Shown: positions 11,809-23,659, counted from the first letter of the stretch. The stretch: 54,169 bases of DNA from an uncultured Pseudomonadota bacterium (GCA_903847275.1 CAINDC010000017.1:1-54169), one strand, 5' to 3'. Numbers and translations are program-made. Notes: generated from the sequence alone by a model not told the origin.

Positions 11809-12645
11809 ATGTCCATTCCACAATTTAGTTTTGAATTTTATCCGCCAAAAACACCAGAAGGCGCAATTAGCCTGCAAAATGTTCAGCAACAACTCGCAAC
11901 ATTAAATCCCGAATTCTTCTCGGTTACTTTTGGCGCGGGCGGTTCAACACGCGATAAAACATTTGAAACCGTCATTGATATTCAAAAACGCGGTATTGCC
12001 GCCGCACCACATTTATCTTGCGTTGCTTCAACAAAAGAAAATATCCGTTCAATTTTGAACGATTACAAACAACATGATATTTCTAAAATTGTCGCTTTGC
12101 GTGGCGATTTACCATCAGGCACGATGTCAGCGGGTGAATTTCGTTATGCGAATGAATTGGTTGATTTTATCCGCGCTGAAACAGGCGATTATTTCGATAT
12201 TCATGTTGCGGCTTATCCTGAAGTACATCCGCAAGCTGCAAATTTCAATGATGATTTTAAAAACTTCAAACGCAAAGTAGATGCAGGTGCAAATGCAGCT
12301 GTGACACAGTATTTTTATAATGCTGAAGCCTATTTTCATTTTATTGAGCAGTGTGAAAAAGGCGGAATTACGATTCCGATTGCAGCTGGAATTATGCCGA
12401 TTACGCAGTATTCACAATTATTTCGTTTTTCAGAAATGTGCGGTGCAGATATTCCACGTTGGTTACGCAAACGATTGGAAAGTTTTGGCGATAATCGCGA
12501 AGCGGTACAAGAATTTGGTTTAGAAGTAGTCAGTCGTTTGTGTCAACAACTACTTGATGGTGGCGCACCTAGTTTACATTTTTACACGATGAATCAAGCT
12601 GCACCGAGTTTAGCGATTTTGAAAAATTTGAATTTGAATGCGTAG
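11809..12645 (+). CDS. metF: 5,10-methylenetetrahydrofolate reductase
   Basis: SFEFYPPKTPEGA, SVTFGAGGSTRDKT, PHLSCVAST, IVALRGDLP, AAYPEVHPQA. Confidence 0.96.
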   Translation: MSIPQFSFEFYPPKTPEGAISLQNVQQQLATLNPEFFSVTFGAGGSTRDKTFETVIDIQKRGIAAAPHLSCVASTKENIRSILNDYKQHDISKIVALRGDLPSGTMSAGEFRYANELVDFIRAETGDYFDIHVAAYPEVHPQAANFNDDFKNFKRKVDAGANAAVTQYFYNAEAYFHFIEQCEKGGITIPIAAGIMPITQYSQLFRFSEMCGADIPRWLRKRLESFGDNREAVQEFGLEVVSRLCQQLLDGGAPSLHFYTMNQAAPSLAILKNLNLNA

Positions 12646-12652
12646 ATAAACG

Positions 12653-13354
12653 ATGATAAAAACTAAATTCTGGGGCATTGTGCCTGCGGCAGGCGTAGGA
12701 AAACGGATGAATACAAATTGTCCAAAACAATATCTTTCGCTTTCAGAAACACAGACCATTATTGAACATACGTTGACGCGGCTGTGCGACGCGCAAATTT
12801 TTGAAAAAATTATCGTGGCGATTTCAGACGACGATGGTTATTGGAACGATTTGCCGATTTCAAAACACGAAAAAATCATTCGTGCGAAAGGTGGAAAAGA
12901 ACGCGCCGATTCGGTTTTGAATGCGTTGATTGAAATTGAAAATCAAGCAAACAAAAATGATTGGGTTTTAGTTCACGATGCGGCGCGTCCTTGTATTACG
13001 TCGGAAGATATTGAAAAACTGATTTTTGAATTAAAAGATGATGAAATTGGTGGGATTTTGGCGTTGTCGTCGCACGATACATTGAAAGACGTAGACGGAG
13101 TGCAAATTCTTAGCACGCACGATAGAAACCGAATTTGGCGAGCCTTAACGCCGCAAATGTTTCGATACGGTGCATTGAAAAACGCATTGGAATTGACACA
13201 GGGCGACGCAAGAATTACCGACGAAGCTAGTGCGTTAGAAATTCAAGGATTTTCACCAAAAATTGTCGAAGGACGTTCAGATAACATTAAAATCACACGC
13301 TTTGAAGATTTAGCATTGGCTCAATTTTATCTAGCGCAACAACACGGGAAATAA
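12653..13354 (+). CDS. ispD: 2-C-methyl-D-erythritol 4-phosphate cytidylyltransferase
   Basis: GIVPAAGVGKRMNTNCPKQYL, VLVHDAARPCIT, RALTPQMFRYGAL, ITRFEDLALAQFYL. Confidence 0.96.
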   Translation: MIKTKFWGIVPAAGVGKRMNTNCPKQYLSLSETQTIIEHTLTRLCDAQIFEKIIVAISDDDGYWNDLPISKHEKIIRAKGGKERADSVLNALIEIENQANKNDWVLVHDAARPCITSEDIEKLIFELKDDEIGGILALSSHDTLKDVDGVQILSTHDRNRIWRALTPQMFRYGALKNALELTQGDARITDEASALEIQGFSPKIVEGRSDNIKITRFEDLALAQFYLAQQHGK

Positions 13355-13357
13355 AAA

Positions 13358-14110
13358 ATGAAATCATTTCAAAACATTTGTTTAATTTTACCGTTCATTA
13401 TTTTTTGTAATGCTTGCAGCGTTGAAGCGGCAACTGTGAAAATGTCTGCAAAAATTGAACGTGTGGATTATGAAGGCTTCACTTTATGGCTCGATTGTAA
13501 TCAACGTGGCGCAGTGAAATTTCAATATAACGCTCAACGTGATACAGGCGGTTTTCCTAGACTTGAAAAATTCTTTCTCGATAAAAATGTACCAAAAGAT
13601 TGTCAACAAACTAGCGCAAATGCCTACGGTCGCAATTATGATCGTGGGCATTTAGTGCCAGCGAATCATTTAGATTATTCAAAAAAAGCAATTACAGACA
13701 GCAATTCGATGGCAAACATTTTGCCACAAGCAGCAACAATGAATCGTGGCGCGTGGCTATTAACCGAAGAAATTATTGAATGTTACCGCGATATTGATGA
13801 GTTACTTGTCATTGGCGGCGTGATTTGGGGCAGCAATTCAAAAGACGATTATTTCGTCAAATCGCACGGTATCAAAACGCCCGATGCGTATTGGAAAGTT
13901 GTGATTCGTGGCGATATAAATAACGAAAAAGTCATTGCGTGGATTGTGCCAAATAGTTCTGTCGCACAACGCTCAAAACTCGACAGTTATTTAGTTTCAG
14001 TCACTGAAATAGAGCGACAAACGGGTGAAAAAATCCCCTCAAACTCAGAATTTAAAAACGATGTTTCAAAAACATCGTGGCTTTTGCCAAAAGGCTGCAA
14101 TAAAGGTTAA
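13358..14110 (+). CDS. Secreted DNA/RNA non-specific (beta-beta-alpha metal) endonuclease
   Basis: Signal peptide; YDRGHLVPANHLD matches the DRGH catalytic motif of NucA/EndA nucleases; SMANILPQAATMNRGAWLLTEE. Confidence 0.88.
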   Translation: MKSFQNICLILPFIIFCNACSVEAATVKMSAKIERVDYEGFTLWLDCNQRGAVKFQYNAQRDTGGFPRLEKFFLDKNVPKDCQQTSANAYGRNYDRGHLVPANHLDYSKKAITDSNSMANILPQAATMNRGAWLLTEEIIECYRDIDELLVIGGVIWGSNSKDDYFVKSHGIKTPDAYWKVVIRGDINNEKVIAWIVPNSSVAQRSKLDSYLVSVTEIERQTGEKIPSNSEFKNDVSKTSWLLPKGCNKG

Positions 14111-14184
14111 AAAAATAACTCGCCGCAAAGCCCATTAAAAACGGTAAAATTTCGCATTATTTCAACAAAGAGAAACTCAATAAT

Positions 14185-15633
14185 ATGCACAACAAAACTA
14201 TTTTAGAACTCGCGCAAAGTTTACGCGCCAAAGAATTTTCTAGCGTTGAACTGACGCAGCATTTTTTAAATCGCGTTAAACAACACGCCGATTTGAATGC
14301 TTTCATTACTGTGACGGAAGATTTAGCGTTGCACGCCGCACAAGCCGCTGATGCTCGAATCGCTTCAGGAAATGCCGAATTATTAACGGGTATTCCGATG
14401 GCGCACAAAGATATTTTTTGCACCCAAGACGTGAAAACGACTTGTGGTTCAAAAATGCTCGATAACTTCATCGCACCATACAACGCCACGATTGTTGAAA
14501 AATTAAACTCAGTGGGTGCGGTGAATTTAGGCAAATTGAACATGGACGAATTTGCGATGGGGTCGTCAAATGAAACCAGTTTTTATGGTGCGGTGAAAAA
14601 TCCGTGGAATAAAAATGCCGTTTCAGGCGGTTCATCAGGTGGTTCGGCGGCGGCGGTTGCAGCACAACTCGCGGTTTGCACAACAGGCTCAGATACGGGC
14701 GGTTCAATTCGCCAACCCGCCGCATTTTGTGGCATCACGGGAATCAAACCGACTTACGGGCGCGTGTCACGTTTCGGCATGATTGCCTACGCATCGAGTT
14801 TGGATCAAGGTGGTTCTATGGCGCGAAGTGCGGAAGATTGCGCGATTTTGTTGCAAGCGATGGCGGGTTTTGACGCGAAAGATTCCACCAGCGTTGATGC
14901 ACCTGTTCCTGATTATTGTGCGGATTTAAACAAACCATTAGCAGGTTTAAAAATCGGTTTGCCGAAAGAATTTTTTACCACTGATTTGAACGCTGACATG
15001 GCTGCAACATTAGAAACAGCAATTAATGAATACAAAAAACTCGGAGCAGAAATCAAAGAAGTTTCAATGCCGAATTTGAAATATGCGATTCCGGCGTATT
15101 ACGTTATTGCATCGGCAGAATGTTCGTCGAATTTGTCCCGTTTTGACGGCGTGCGGTTTGGTTATCGGTGTGAAAATCCTGCGGATTTAAACGACTTGTA
15201 CACTCGCTCACGCGGCGAAGCGTTTGGTAAAGAAGTAAAACGTCGAATTTTAATGGGAACTTACGCGCTTTCAGCAGGTTATTACGATGCGTATTATTTG
15301 AAAGCCCAACAAGTTCGCCGTTTGATCAGTGAAGATTTCAAAAATGCGTTGAATGACGTTGATGTGATTTTCAGCCCTGTTACGCCAACGCCTGCGTTTA
15401 ATATCGGTGAGAAATTGGCGAATCCGATTGAAATGTACTTAGCAGATATTTACACGATTGCGATTAACTTAGCAGGTTTGCCAGCAATGTCGATTCCTGC
15501 TGGATTCATCAACGGATTGCCCGTTGGTTTGCAAGTGATTGGCAATTATTTCGACGAAGCGCGTTTGTTGAACGTCGCACACGCTTATCAAAACGTCACA
15601 GATTGGCATAAACAATCGCCAAATTTGGGGTAA
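14185..15633 (+). CDS. gatA: Glutamyl-tRNA(Gln) amidotransferase subunit A
   Basis: [83 protein letters not shown]. Confidence 0.98.
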   Translation: MHNKTILELAQSLRAKEFSSVELTQHFLNRVKQHADLNAFITVTEDLALHAAQAADARIASGNAELLTGIPMAHKDIFCTQDVKTTCGSKMLDNFIAPYNATIVEKLNSVGAVNLGKLNMDEFAMGSSNETSFYGAVKNPWNKNAVSGGSSGGSAAAVAAQLAVCTTGSDTGGSIRQPAAFCGITGIKPTYGRVSRFGMIAYASSLDQGGSMARSAEDCAILLQAMAGFDAKDSTSVDAPVPDYCADLNKPLAGLKIGLPKEFFTTDLNADMAATLETAINEYKKLGAEIKEVSMPNLKYAIPAYYVIASAECSSNLSRFDGVRFGYRCENPADLNDLYTRSRGEAFGKEVKRRILMGTYALSAGYYDAYYLKAQQVRRLISEDFKNALNDVDVIFSPVTPTPAFNIGEKLANPIEMYLADIYTIAINLAGLPAMSIPAGFINGLPVGLQVIGNYFDEARLLNVAHAYQNVTDWHKQSPNLG

Positions 15634-15637
15634 AGAA

Positions 15638-15826
15638 ATGAAAGGGTATCACTCGAATACATCTGGTAATCGTGGGTGTGGATTTATAATAATCGCAGCT
15701 ATCGGATTGCCTACTATTTTTTATCAGATAACGGTAGGAACACAGAGCGCGGGCTTTGGTCTGTTTTGTGCCGCCGCATTTCTTGTATATATGTGTTATT
15801 GGGATATTAAAAACCCACCACGATAA
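15638..15826 (+). CDS. Small membrane protein between gatA and gatB
   Basis: 62-aa ORF starting 5 bp after gatA; hydrophobic stretches GCGFIIIAAIGLPTIFY and FGLFCAAAFLVYMCY. Confidence 0.5.
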   Translation: MKGYHSNTSGNRGCGFIIIAAIGLPTIFYQITVGTQSAGFGLFCAAAFLVYMCYWDIKNPPR

Positions 15827-15908
15827 TGTGCCAGAAAAATCAATACAATTTTTCGGTCAATCAATTGGCACAAACAAACAATTGCCTTTACTTTAAAAAA
15901 GGAAAAAT

Positions 15909-17345
15909 ATGAACACACAATGGGAAGTCGTGATTGGTTTAGAAATTCACGCACAATTAGCGACAAAAACTAAAATTTTCTCTGGTGCAGCAACAGCTTA
16001 TGGTGCCGAACCTAACACACAAGCCTGCGTAATTTCGCTCGGAATGCCAGGCGTTTTGCCTGTTTTGAATGAAGATGCGGTGCGAAAAGCAGTCATTTTC
16101 GGCATGGCGATTGAGGCAGAAATTGCCCCGTATTCGGTATTTGCTCGCAAAAATTATTTTTATCCCGATTTGCCCAAAGGTTATCAAATCAGCCAATTTG
16201 AATTACCAATTGTCGGCAAAGGATTTTTAGATATTGAAGTTGAAGGCGAAACGAAACGCATCGGCGTAACGCGAGCGCATTTAGAAGAAGACGCTGGCAA
16301 ATCGTTACATGAAAACTTTCACGGTTTGACAGGCATTGATTTGAATCGCGCAGGCACGCCATTGTTAGAAATCGTGTCTGAACCTGATATGCGTTCTGCG
16401 AAAGAAGCCGTTGCGTATATGCGAAAATTGCATGAACTTGTACGTTATTTAGGAATTTGCGACGGCAATATGCAAGAAGGGTCGTTCCGTTGTGATGCCA
16501 ACGTTTCCGTGCGTCCGAAAGGACAAGTTGAATTCGGAACTCGTGCTGAAATCAAAAATATCAATTCATTCAAATTCGTTGAAAAAGCCATTAACCACGA
16601 AGTTGAACGCCAAATTGACGTGATTGAAAACGGTGGAAAAGTTGTTCAAGAAACCCGTTTGTACGATTCCGACAAAGACGAAACGCGCTCAATGCGTAGC
16701 AAAGAAGAAGCGAACGATTACCGCTATTTTCCTGACCCTGATTTGTTGCCTGTGTTTGTAAGCGATGAATTAAAAGCGGAACTCAAAGCTGCGTTGCCCG
16801 AATTACCCGAAGCGAAACTTTTGCGTTTCAAAACGGATTACAAATTAAACGATGAAAGCGCGACGATTTTAACTAGCTCGCGTGATATGGCGGATTATTT
16901 TGAAAATGTAGTGAAAATTTCGGGTTGCGAAAGCGCGATTTGTGCAAATTGGATTACGGGCGAATTATCAGCTGCATTGAATCGTGCAGATTTGGAAATC
17001 GCGGAATCCCCAATTAACGAAGAACGTTTTGCGGGTTTGGTGGCGCGAATTGCCGACGATACGATTTCAGGCAAAATCGGTAAACAAGTGTTTGAATTCT
17101 TGTGGAATGGTTCAGAATCCGCTGACGAAATTATCGAAACGCAAGGATTAAGACAAATCACCGACACAGGCGCGATTGAAGCGATTATCGACACGATTTT
17201 GGCAGCAAACGAAAAACAAGCCGAACAATATCGCGGTGGCAACGAAAAAATGTTTGGCTTCTTCGTCGGGCAAGTCATGAAAGCCATGCAAGGCAAAGGT
17301 AATCCCGCTGAAATCAATAAAATTTTGAAAGCAAAATTGGCGTAA
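15909..17345 (+). CDS. gatB: Aspartyl/glutamyl-tRNA amidotransferase subunit B
   Basis: [70 protein letters not shown]. Confidence 0.98.
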   Translation: MNTQWEVVIGLEIHAQLATKTKIFSGAATAYGAEPNTQACVISLGMPGVLPVLNEDAVRKAVIFGMAIEAEIAPYSVFARKNYFYPDLPKGYQISQFELPIVGKGFLDIEVEGETKRIGVTRAHLEEDAGKSLHENFHGLTGIDLNRAGTPLLEIVSEPDMRSAKEAVAYMRKLHELVRYLGICDGNMQEGSFRCDANVSVRPKGQVEFGTRAEIKNINSFKFVEKAINHEVERQIDVIENGGKVVQETRLYDSDKDETRSMRSKEEANDYRYFPDPDLLPVFVSDELKAELKAALPELPEAKLLRFKTDYKLNDESATILTSSRDMADYFENVVKISGCESAICANWITGELSAALNRADLEIAESPINEERFAGLVARIADDTISGKIGKQVFEFLWNGSESADEIIETQGLRQITDTGAIEAIIDTILAANEKQAEQYRGGNEKMFGFFVGQVMKAMQGKGNPAEINKILKAKLA

Positions 17346-17375
17346 AAATCCTGAACCCTTGCGTGAGAAAAAATA

Positions 17376-20243
17376 ATGACTCTTAAAAATGGTACGAAAA
17401 AAAACGACCTACTTACTGGCGCAGCGGGCGATGATGTTTTAAATGGATTCGTAGGTAATGACACATTGAACGGCGGATTGGGTAACGATACGTTAGATGG
17501 TGGTGTCGGTGTAGACAAAATGTCTGGTGGAAATGGCGACGACTATTATTTTGTTGAGAATGACAAAGATATTGTCATCGAAACAAACTCAAATTTAAAA
17601 GTCGGCGGCAATGATACAATTGAAACATCTTTGCTGGTTTACACGTTGCCTACGAATGTAGAAAATCTGATTTTTACTACAAAAACTGCCACGAAAGGCA
17701 TCGGTAATAACGCCGCGAATAAAATTACGGGTAATAATGGTAACGATATTTTAAATGGTATGGCAGGCAATGATTCGTTAATCGGCGGCAATGGTGACGA
17801 TATCGCGTTATTTAATAATGCCAAAAATCAATATCAAATTACACCACAAACCAATGCTGATGGTTCATCACAAATCAAAGTGAAGTTTATTGGTACAGTA
17901 AAAAAAGGCGTTATCAATGATGGTGAAGATATGCTGATGAATGTTGAGTTTTTACAATTTTCTGATGGCATAACCAGCGTAAAAGAAATTTCAAATCCTA
18001 AAATTGAATCGCCTGTTCTTCCTTTGCCCCCGATTCCAACTAGCACTGAAAACTTTGAAGCCAAAGCTCCATTTGTTTATCAAGCCAATAATGTCAATCA
18101 ATTAGACAGCGTGACGACGTTATTAACTTATTCGCCAAGCGTGAAAAATGGCGTAGATTATTCAACGTTTAACACAGAACAATGGCGGATTCGGGCGAGT
18201 AATGCGGATTTAGCCTTTGATTTAACGCAAACCGATAAAACAGTAAATCACGTTGTTTTTCAAGGGATCTTAGACAATTCAGAACACGCCCAAACATGGT
18301 ACAAAATTCATTTGATAGAAACGAGTGCGGTTAATGTGCAGGATTTAAGTAAAAATGCAGATGTAATTGATGCCGCATTATTTTCAAGTGACGGCTTAAA
18401 TGGAATGACATATTCCAATAGTATTTTTGATTCCAATGGACAATTAAATCGTTATCAAAATTTACCCGCTGGTGATTATGTATTGCGAATTGATAAAGGT
18501 GAAGTTTCTCCGAATGATGCCAGAATTAATCAACCGTATGATTTCAACGTGTTAATTAACACGGAATCATCAGACGATTTTGTTTTGCCTGCGTTACAAT
18601 TTAACGCAACAACGTCAACGATTCGTGCCGAATTAGCTCCACAACAAACAGATGCTTATTATAAATTCACGCTCGATAACACCACAAAATTCACACTTGA
18701 TACGACTAAATTTGCACAGCAATTTGATATTGGTTTTTATAAATCGGTATCAACTGGTGGGTTAATTGGCACACGCTACAATTATTTTTCCGATAAACCC
18801 CAAGCGCACGTTTATGAATTGAGTGCGGGGACGTATTATTTAAACATCAGCGCGTTTTCACCGTTTTCAGTTTTAAAAACGTTGGATATTCCAATTGTTG
18901 CGAATTCGATTAGCTTTAACACATCGTTTGCGTCTACTGCGCCGAATAATTTCAAAGCCGATATTGAACATCCTAAAACACCTTTTCAACGTGATACTGA
19001 TGGCAATTTGGTTTTAACGTATAGTTTTGATTTGAACAAAATTCCCAATCCTAAAGACGCAAGCCCGAATCCAACAAAATTTAGTGCAGAGCAACAAGTC
19101 GCCACACGTTTGGCATTTCAAGAATACGCCAATATCGCTAAACTGAAATTTACGGAAGTACCAACGAGTAGCTCCGAAAAAGCAGATATTACATTTACCA
19201 ATGTGAGTGGGTTAGACGATCCCGCAGCGGCTGCTAATACTTCAACACCAGCATCATTGATGAATGATTTTGTAAGTGCCACAATCCGTGTCAAGTCATC
19301 GATTGAAAGTAATTCTGATGTGACGGTTGGAAGTTATGGTTATTCGACATTGTTGCATGAAATAGGACACGCATTGGGCTTAAAGCATCCAGGAAATTAT
19401 AATGGCAGTGATTTAGGTGGGCAGGACGCACCTTTTTTAATTGACGCTAAAGATAATGAGCAATACACGCTGATGTCTTATAACAATTATGCAAATAAAA
19501 CCGCAAATGGTGATGATTTGAATACGAATTCAGCGGCTACTTCTGAAAAAACACCTTTGCTTTATGACATCGCCGCGATTCAATCATTATATGGCGCGAA
19601 TATTAGTTATAACACGGGCGATAATGTTTATCGTTGGGATACAAACACAAATCCACGCATGACAATTTGGGACAGTAATGGCGTTGATACAATTGATGTA
19701 AATAACCAAACTCAACCACAAACTGTAGATTTACGTGCGGGTGAATTTAGTTCAATTGGCGCAGCGACGTTGATGTATGACAATAATTCAACGGAACTTT
19801 ATCCCGCAAAAGATAATCTTTCAGTTGCTTACGGTACCATTATTGAAAAAGCTATCGGCGGTTCTGTGAACGACACGTTAATTGGTAATAGTGTTGCCAA
19901 CGAACTCACTGGCAATGCAGGAAGTGATAATTTTGTTTTTACTTCGCCATTAAGCGTATTTAACATAGATGTAATTACTGATTTCTCAACCGAGGATAAA
20001 TTGACATTAAATCGTTCAATTTTTAGTGGGCTGAATGGTGGCAATCAATTAACAACAGAAGAATTTTTAATCAGTAATAATTCGACTGCAGCTGAAAATA
20101 CATTACAACGCATTATTTTTAACGTGTTAAATCATAGTTTGTTTTACGATAGCGATGGTTTAGGTGGTGCAGAACCCATCGAATTTACGATTCTTAGTAA
20201 TACGACGCAATTAAATACGAATCAAATTTTCATTCAAGGTTAG
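17376..20243 (+). CDS. RTX-type secreted protein with serralysin-like (M10) metalloprotease domain
   Basis: N-terminal RTX nonapeptides ([37 protein letters not shown]), central PPC-like domains, zinc motif [13 protein letters not shown] with Met-turn LMSYN, and C-terminal RTX-like [27 protein letters not shown]. Confidence 0.87.
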   Translation: MTLKNGTKKNDLLTGAAGDDVLNGFVGNDTLNGGLGNDTLDGGVGVDKMSGGNGDDYYFVENDKDIVIETNSNLKVGGNDTIETSLLVYTLPTNVENLIFTTKTATKGIGNNAANKITGNNGNDILNGMAGNDSLIGGNGDDIALFNNAKNQYQITPQTNADGSSQIKVKFIGTVKKGVINDGEDMLMNVEFLQFSDGITSVKEISNPKIESPVLPLPPIPTSTENFEAKAPFVYQANNVNQLDSVTTLLTYSPSVKNGVDYSTFNTEQWRIRASNADLAFDLTQTDKTVNHVVFQGILDNSEHAQTWYKIHLIETSAVNVQDLSKNADVIDAALFSSDGLNGMTYSNSIFDSNGQLNRYQNLPAGDYVLRIDKGEVSPNDARINQPYDFNVLINTESSDDFVLPALQFNATTSTIRAELAPQQTDAYYKFTLDNTTKFTLDTTKFAQQFDIGFYKSVSTGGLIGTRYNYFSDKPQAHVYELSAGTYYLNISAFSPFSVLKTLDIPIVANSISFNTSFASTAPNNFKADIEHPKTPFQRDTDGNLVLTYSFDLNKIPNPKDASPNPTKFSAEQQVATRLAFQEYANIAKLKFTEVPTSSSEKADITFTNVSGLDDPAAAANTSTPASLMNDFVSATIRVKSSIESNSDVTVGSYGYSTLLHEIGHALGLKHPGNYNGSDLGGQDAPFLIDAKDNEQYTLMSYNNYANKTANGDDLNTNSAATSEKTPLLYDIAAIQSLYGANISYNTGDNVYRWDTNTNPRMTIWDSNGVDTIDVNNQTQPQTVDLRAGEFSSIGAATLMYDNNSTELYPAKDNLSVAYGTIIEKAIGGSVNDTLIGNSVANELTGNAGSDNFVFTSPLSVFNIDVITDFSTEDKLTLNRSIFSGLNGGNQLTTEEFLISNNSTAAENTLQRIIFNVLNHSLFYDSDGLGGAEPIEFTILSNTTQLNTNQIFIQG

Positions 20244-20263
20244 TTTTTATTTCAGGAACAAAA

Positions 20264-20647
20264 ATGTCAGAAGAAACAAGCAGTCATCGCGCGTTAAGCG
20301 ACGACGAAATTGAAACACGCTTAAAAAATGAATTACCGCATTGGATTTATGAAAACGGTTGGATTCGACGAAAAATCAAAACCAGCGGTTGGAAAGCAAC
20401 CTTAATGGTGGTAAATACGGTGGGACATTTAGCCGAAAAAGCGTGGCATCATCCCGATTTGAGTGTTTCTTACGCATTTGTGATTGTGAAATTAGTCACA
20501 CATGCGGCAAAAGGCATTACCGAAAAAGATTTTGCGTTAGCAAAAAAAATTGAAGAGGTTGTCATGTGGGATGCCGCAATAGAATCAGAAGGCGTTTTTG
20601 AAGGAACACCTGAAGACCCACGTTTTAAATATATTAAAAAAGACTAG
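20264..20647 (+). CDS. Pterin-4a-carbinolamine dehydratase family protein
   Basis: KATLMVVNTVGHLAEKAWHHPDLSVSYAFVIVKLVTHAAKGITEKDFALAKKIEEV matches the HHPD and GIT..D..LA pattern. Lies directly upstream of fhcB. Confidence 0.85.
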   Translation: MSEETSSHRALSDDEIETRLKNELPHWIYENGWIRRKIKTSGWKATLMVVNTVGHLAEKAWHHPDLSVSYAFVIVKLVTHAAKGITEKDFALAKKIEEVVMWDAAIESEGVFEGTPEDPRFKYIKKD

Positions 20648-20657
20648 AGGGCATTTG

Positions 20658-21929
20658 ATGAGTGAAATGACAGAAGTTCCCAGCCCGTTTTGCGGCGTTG
20701 GTACGGACGATTTAACAATTAAAGTTGATGGCTTGAAAATCAGCGTGATTGAAAACGGTTGTACGGTGAATACGCCCGCATTTGAACAACCAATCACTGA
20801 CACGAAAGCGCGTATCAATGGCAAAGAAGTCGAATTAAAAGAAGCCATTGCACACGCTGCAAGTTTGTTGAAAAACACAAATTATCCCGTGATTGGCGGT
20901 TGCGCGACAGACGTAAATGGAATGCGCGGTTTATTGGCATTAGCCGATAGAACAGGCGCAGTGGTTGATAACGCTAATTTTAACAACGCACGTAAAAACC
21001 TTTTGGCGTTGCAAGATTCTGGCTGGATGAATACCACGCTCGCCGAGGTGAAAAACCGCTGTGATTTATTATTGATTGTCGGCACCGATTTAGAAGGTTT
21101 CGCGCCACGTTTTTTTGAAAAATATCTGTGGAACGAAGCGATGTTTTTAGAAAACACCAGCGACCGCGAGATTATTTATTTAGGCACAAAACCATCGGGC
21201 AATGCGTCAACGTCTCCGAATGGTAAAACCGCGCAAGTTTTTGAATGTGAAAACGAAGATTTGCCCGAAGTTATGACTGTTTTACGCGCGTTGGTAAAAG
21301 GTCAACCGATTCATGCTGAAAGCGTTGCGGGAATTTCAATTTCAGATTTAACCGCGATTGCTGAAAAACTCACTGCTGCAAAATACGGTGTTGTGACGTG
21401 GGCGGCTGGCGCATTGAATTATTCGCACGCTGAACTCACCGTGCAAACGATTTCAGAAATGGTCAAAGATGTGAACCAAACGACACGCTGTTCGGGTTTT
21501 CCACTTGGTGGCAAAGATGGCGACCAAACGGCAAATCAAGTTTGTGGTTGGACGACAGGTTATGCGGCACGAGTGAGTTTTGCCAAAGGTTATCCCGAAT
21601 ATGACCCGTTTTTATTTGAAACGAATGAACTATTAAACAACGGTGAAGCCGACGCGCTGATTTGGGTGAATGCGTTTAACGCCAAAGCAAATCCGCCTCA
21701 AACGAATGTTCCGACCATTGTGGTGGCGCGTTCTGGAATGACGTTTGAAAAAGAACCCGACGTATTTATTCCTGTTGGAACGCCTGCGATTGACCACGCG
21801 GGTCATGCGTTTCGGCTCGATAACGTGGTAGCAATTCGATTGAAAAAGTTGCGTGATTCAAATTTGCCCAGCACAGCGGAAGTTTTAAACGCAATTGAAC
21901 AGGTTTTTCGCGAGGAATCAGTATGTTAA
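20658..21929 (+). CDS. fhcB: Formylmethanofuran dehydrogenase subunit B / formyltransferase-hydrolase complex FhcB
   Basis: MSEMTEVPSPFCGVGTDDLTIKVDGLKISVIENGC...; followed by overlapping fhcA. Likely start is 20658 (ATGAGTGAAATG), not the listed 20598 inside the preceding gene. Confidence 0.9.
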   Translation: MSEMTEVPSPFCGVGTDDLTIKVDGLKISVIENGCTVNTPAFEQPITDTKARINGKEVELKEAIAHAASLLKNTNYPVIGGCATDVNGMRGLLALADRTGAVVDNANFNNARKNLLALQDSGWMNTTLAEVKNRCDLLLIVGTDLEGFAPRFFEKYLWNEAMFLENTSDREIIYLGTKPSGNASTSPNGKTAQVFECENEDLPEVMTVLRALVKGQPIHAESVAGISISDLTAIAEKLTAAKYGVVTWAAGALNYSHAELTVQTISEMVKDVNQTTRCSGFPLGGKDGDQTANQVCGWTTGYAARVSFAKGYPEYDPFLFETNELLNNGEADALIWVNAFNAKANPPQTNVPTIVVARSGMTFEKEPDVFIPVGTPAIDHAGHAFRLDNVVAIRLKKLRDSNLPSTAEVLNAIEQVFREESVC

Positions 21930-23587
21930 TCAAATTAACGGGCGGCACAGTGTACGACCCAGCCAGCGGTGTCGATGGCAAACAGCAAGATATTTACATT
22001 CAAGACGGCAAAATCATCGATAAACCGACGGGCGAATTTTTAGTCGATAAAGAATACGATTTGAAAGGCAAAGTCGTGATGTCGGGCGCAATCGATATGC
22101 ACACGCACATCGGCGGCGGCAAAGGCAATATCGCGCGAACATTATTACCCGAAGACCATCGTCAAGACCCTGTCGCCAGCAATGATGTCTGCCGTTCAGG
22201 TTGTGGACACGCGATGCCGAGTTCTTTTGTGACGGGTTATCGTTACGCCGAAATGGGCTACACCGCTGGTTTTGAACCTGCATTGTTGCCGATTAACGCC
22301 CGTCAAGCGCACATGGAAATGGGCGATATTCCGATTCTGGACAAAGGCGGTTACGTCATGTTGGGCAGCGACGATTATTTGTTGCGAATGCTGACCGCGA
22401 AAAAAGACCAAAAAGCGATTAACGATTACGTCGCGTGGACGATGAATTCAGCGAAAGCGATTGGCGTGAAAGTTGTGAATCCTGGCGGCATCAATGCGTT
22501 TAAATTCAACCAACGCAAACTCGATTTAGACGAACAAAATAGTCATTATGGCGTTACCCCACGCGAGATTTTGCGCGTGTTGGCGACGGCGGTGAAAGAA
22601 CTGGGTGTGTCACATCCGTTGCACGTTCACGGCTGTAATTTGGGTGTTCCAGGAAATATCGAAACCACGCTGGATACGATTCAAGGCATTGGTGGTTTAC
22701 CGATGCACTTAACGCATATTCAATTCCACAGTTATGGCACAGAAGGCGATTTTAAATTTTCTTCGGGCGCAGCATATATCGCAGAAGCAGTAAATAAACA
22801 TAAAAATATCACCATCGACGTGGGACAGATTTTGTTCGGTCAAACTGTGACTGCATCGGGCGACAATATGCGGCAACACGCGAATCATAAACACGCCAGC
22901 CCGAATAAATGGGTAACGATGGATATTGAATGCGACGCGGGGTGTGGCGTGGTGCCGTTCAAATACAAAGATAAAAACTTTGTGAATGCGTTGCAGTGGG
23001 CGATTGGTTTGGAAACGTTTTTGTTGGTCGAAGATCCGTGGCGGATTTTCTTAACCACTGACCATCCAAACGGTGCGCCGTTCACCAGTTATCCGCATTT
23101 GATTCGGTTGTTAATGGATAGAACGTTTAGAAATGACGTGCTTTCGACCATTCATCCCGAAGCGCAAAAAATGACCACATTAGCGTCGATTGAACGCGAA
23201 TATACGTTGCAAGAAATCGCAATTATGACGCGAGCGGGTGCGGCGAAATTGATTGGCTTACAAAATCGTGGTGGTTTGAGCGCAGGAAATTGGGCGGATA
23301 TTACGATTTACACCGACAACGTTGACCGTCAAAAAATGTTTGAAAAACCCGATTACGTTTTCAAAGACGGCGAAATCGTGGTGATTGATGGCAAAGTCGT
23401 TCACACGAAATGGGGAACGACGCACATCGTCAAACCTGATTATGACAAAGCTATCGAAAAAGATTTAAAAGCCTATTTCGATAAATATCTCACGATGAAA
23501 GTCGATAATTTCAAAATGAGCGACGATGAAATCACCGAAGACGGACGCGGCAGTTTGACCGTTCACGATTTGAAAGCAGTTGCCTAG
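21923..23587 (+). CDS. fhcA: Formylmethanofuran dehydrogenase subunit A / FhcA
   Basis: 554-aa amidohydrolase-fold: VMSGAIDMHTHIGGGKGNIARTLLPEDHR, LHVHGCNLGVPGN, MHLTHIQFHSYG, FLTTDHPNGAPFTSYPHLIRLLMD. Confidence 0.95.
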   Translation: MLIKLTGGTVYDPASGVDGKQQDIYIQDGKIIDKPTGEFLVDKEYDLKGKVVMSGAIDMHTHIGGGKGNIARTLLPEDHRQDPVASNDVCRSGCGHAMPSSFVTGYRYAEMGYTAGFEPALLPINARQAHMEMGDIPILDKGGYVMLGSDDYLLRMLTAKKDQKAINDYVAWTMNSAKAIGVKVVNPGGINAFKFNQRKLDLDEQNSHYGVTPREILRVLATAVKELGVSHPLHVHGCNLGVPGNIETTLDTIQGIGGLPMHLTHIQFHSYGTEGDFKFSSGAAYIAEAVNKHKNITIDVGQILFGQTVTASGDNMRQHANHKHASPNKWVTMDIECDAGCGVVPFKYKDKNFVNALQWAIGLETFLLVEDPWRIFLTTDHPNGAPFTSYPHLIRLLMDRTFRNDVLSTIHPEAQKMTTLASIEREYTLQEIAIMTRAGAAKLIGLQNRGGLSAGNWADITIYTDNVDRQKMFEKPDYVFKDGEIVVIDGKVVHTKWGTTHIVKPDYDKAIEKDLKAYFDKYLTMKVDNFKMSDDEITEDGRGSLTVHDLKAVA

Positions 23588-23601
23588 ATTTTTCCAAAAA
23601 C

Positions 23602-23633
23602 AAAAGCGTGTTGAATTTCTCGACGCGCTTTTT
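23602..23633 (+). terminator. Putative rho-independent terminator downstream of fhcA
   Basis: aaaagcgtgttga/tcgacgcgcttttt pairs throughout if two G-U pairs are allowed, and is followed by T-rich sequence. Confidence 0.55.
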
Positions 23634-23659
23634 CGTTTTAACCTTTTGCAAAAATGCTC

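Noticed and set aside
16895-17518. 207-aa minus-strand ORF across the gatB end and RTX start
   Set aside because: Proline/serine-rich composition is the antisense of the RTX glycine/aspartate repeats and gatB.
17400-17560. Possible CRISPR-like short repeats
   Set aside because: The periodicity is coding RTX nonapeptide repeats (GGxGxDxxx), not direct repeats with spacers.
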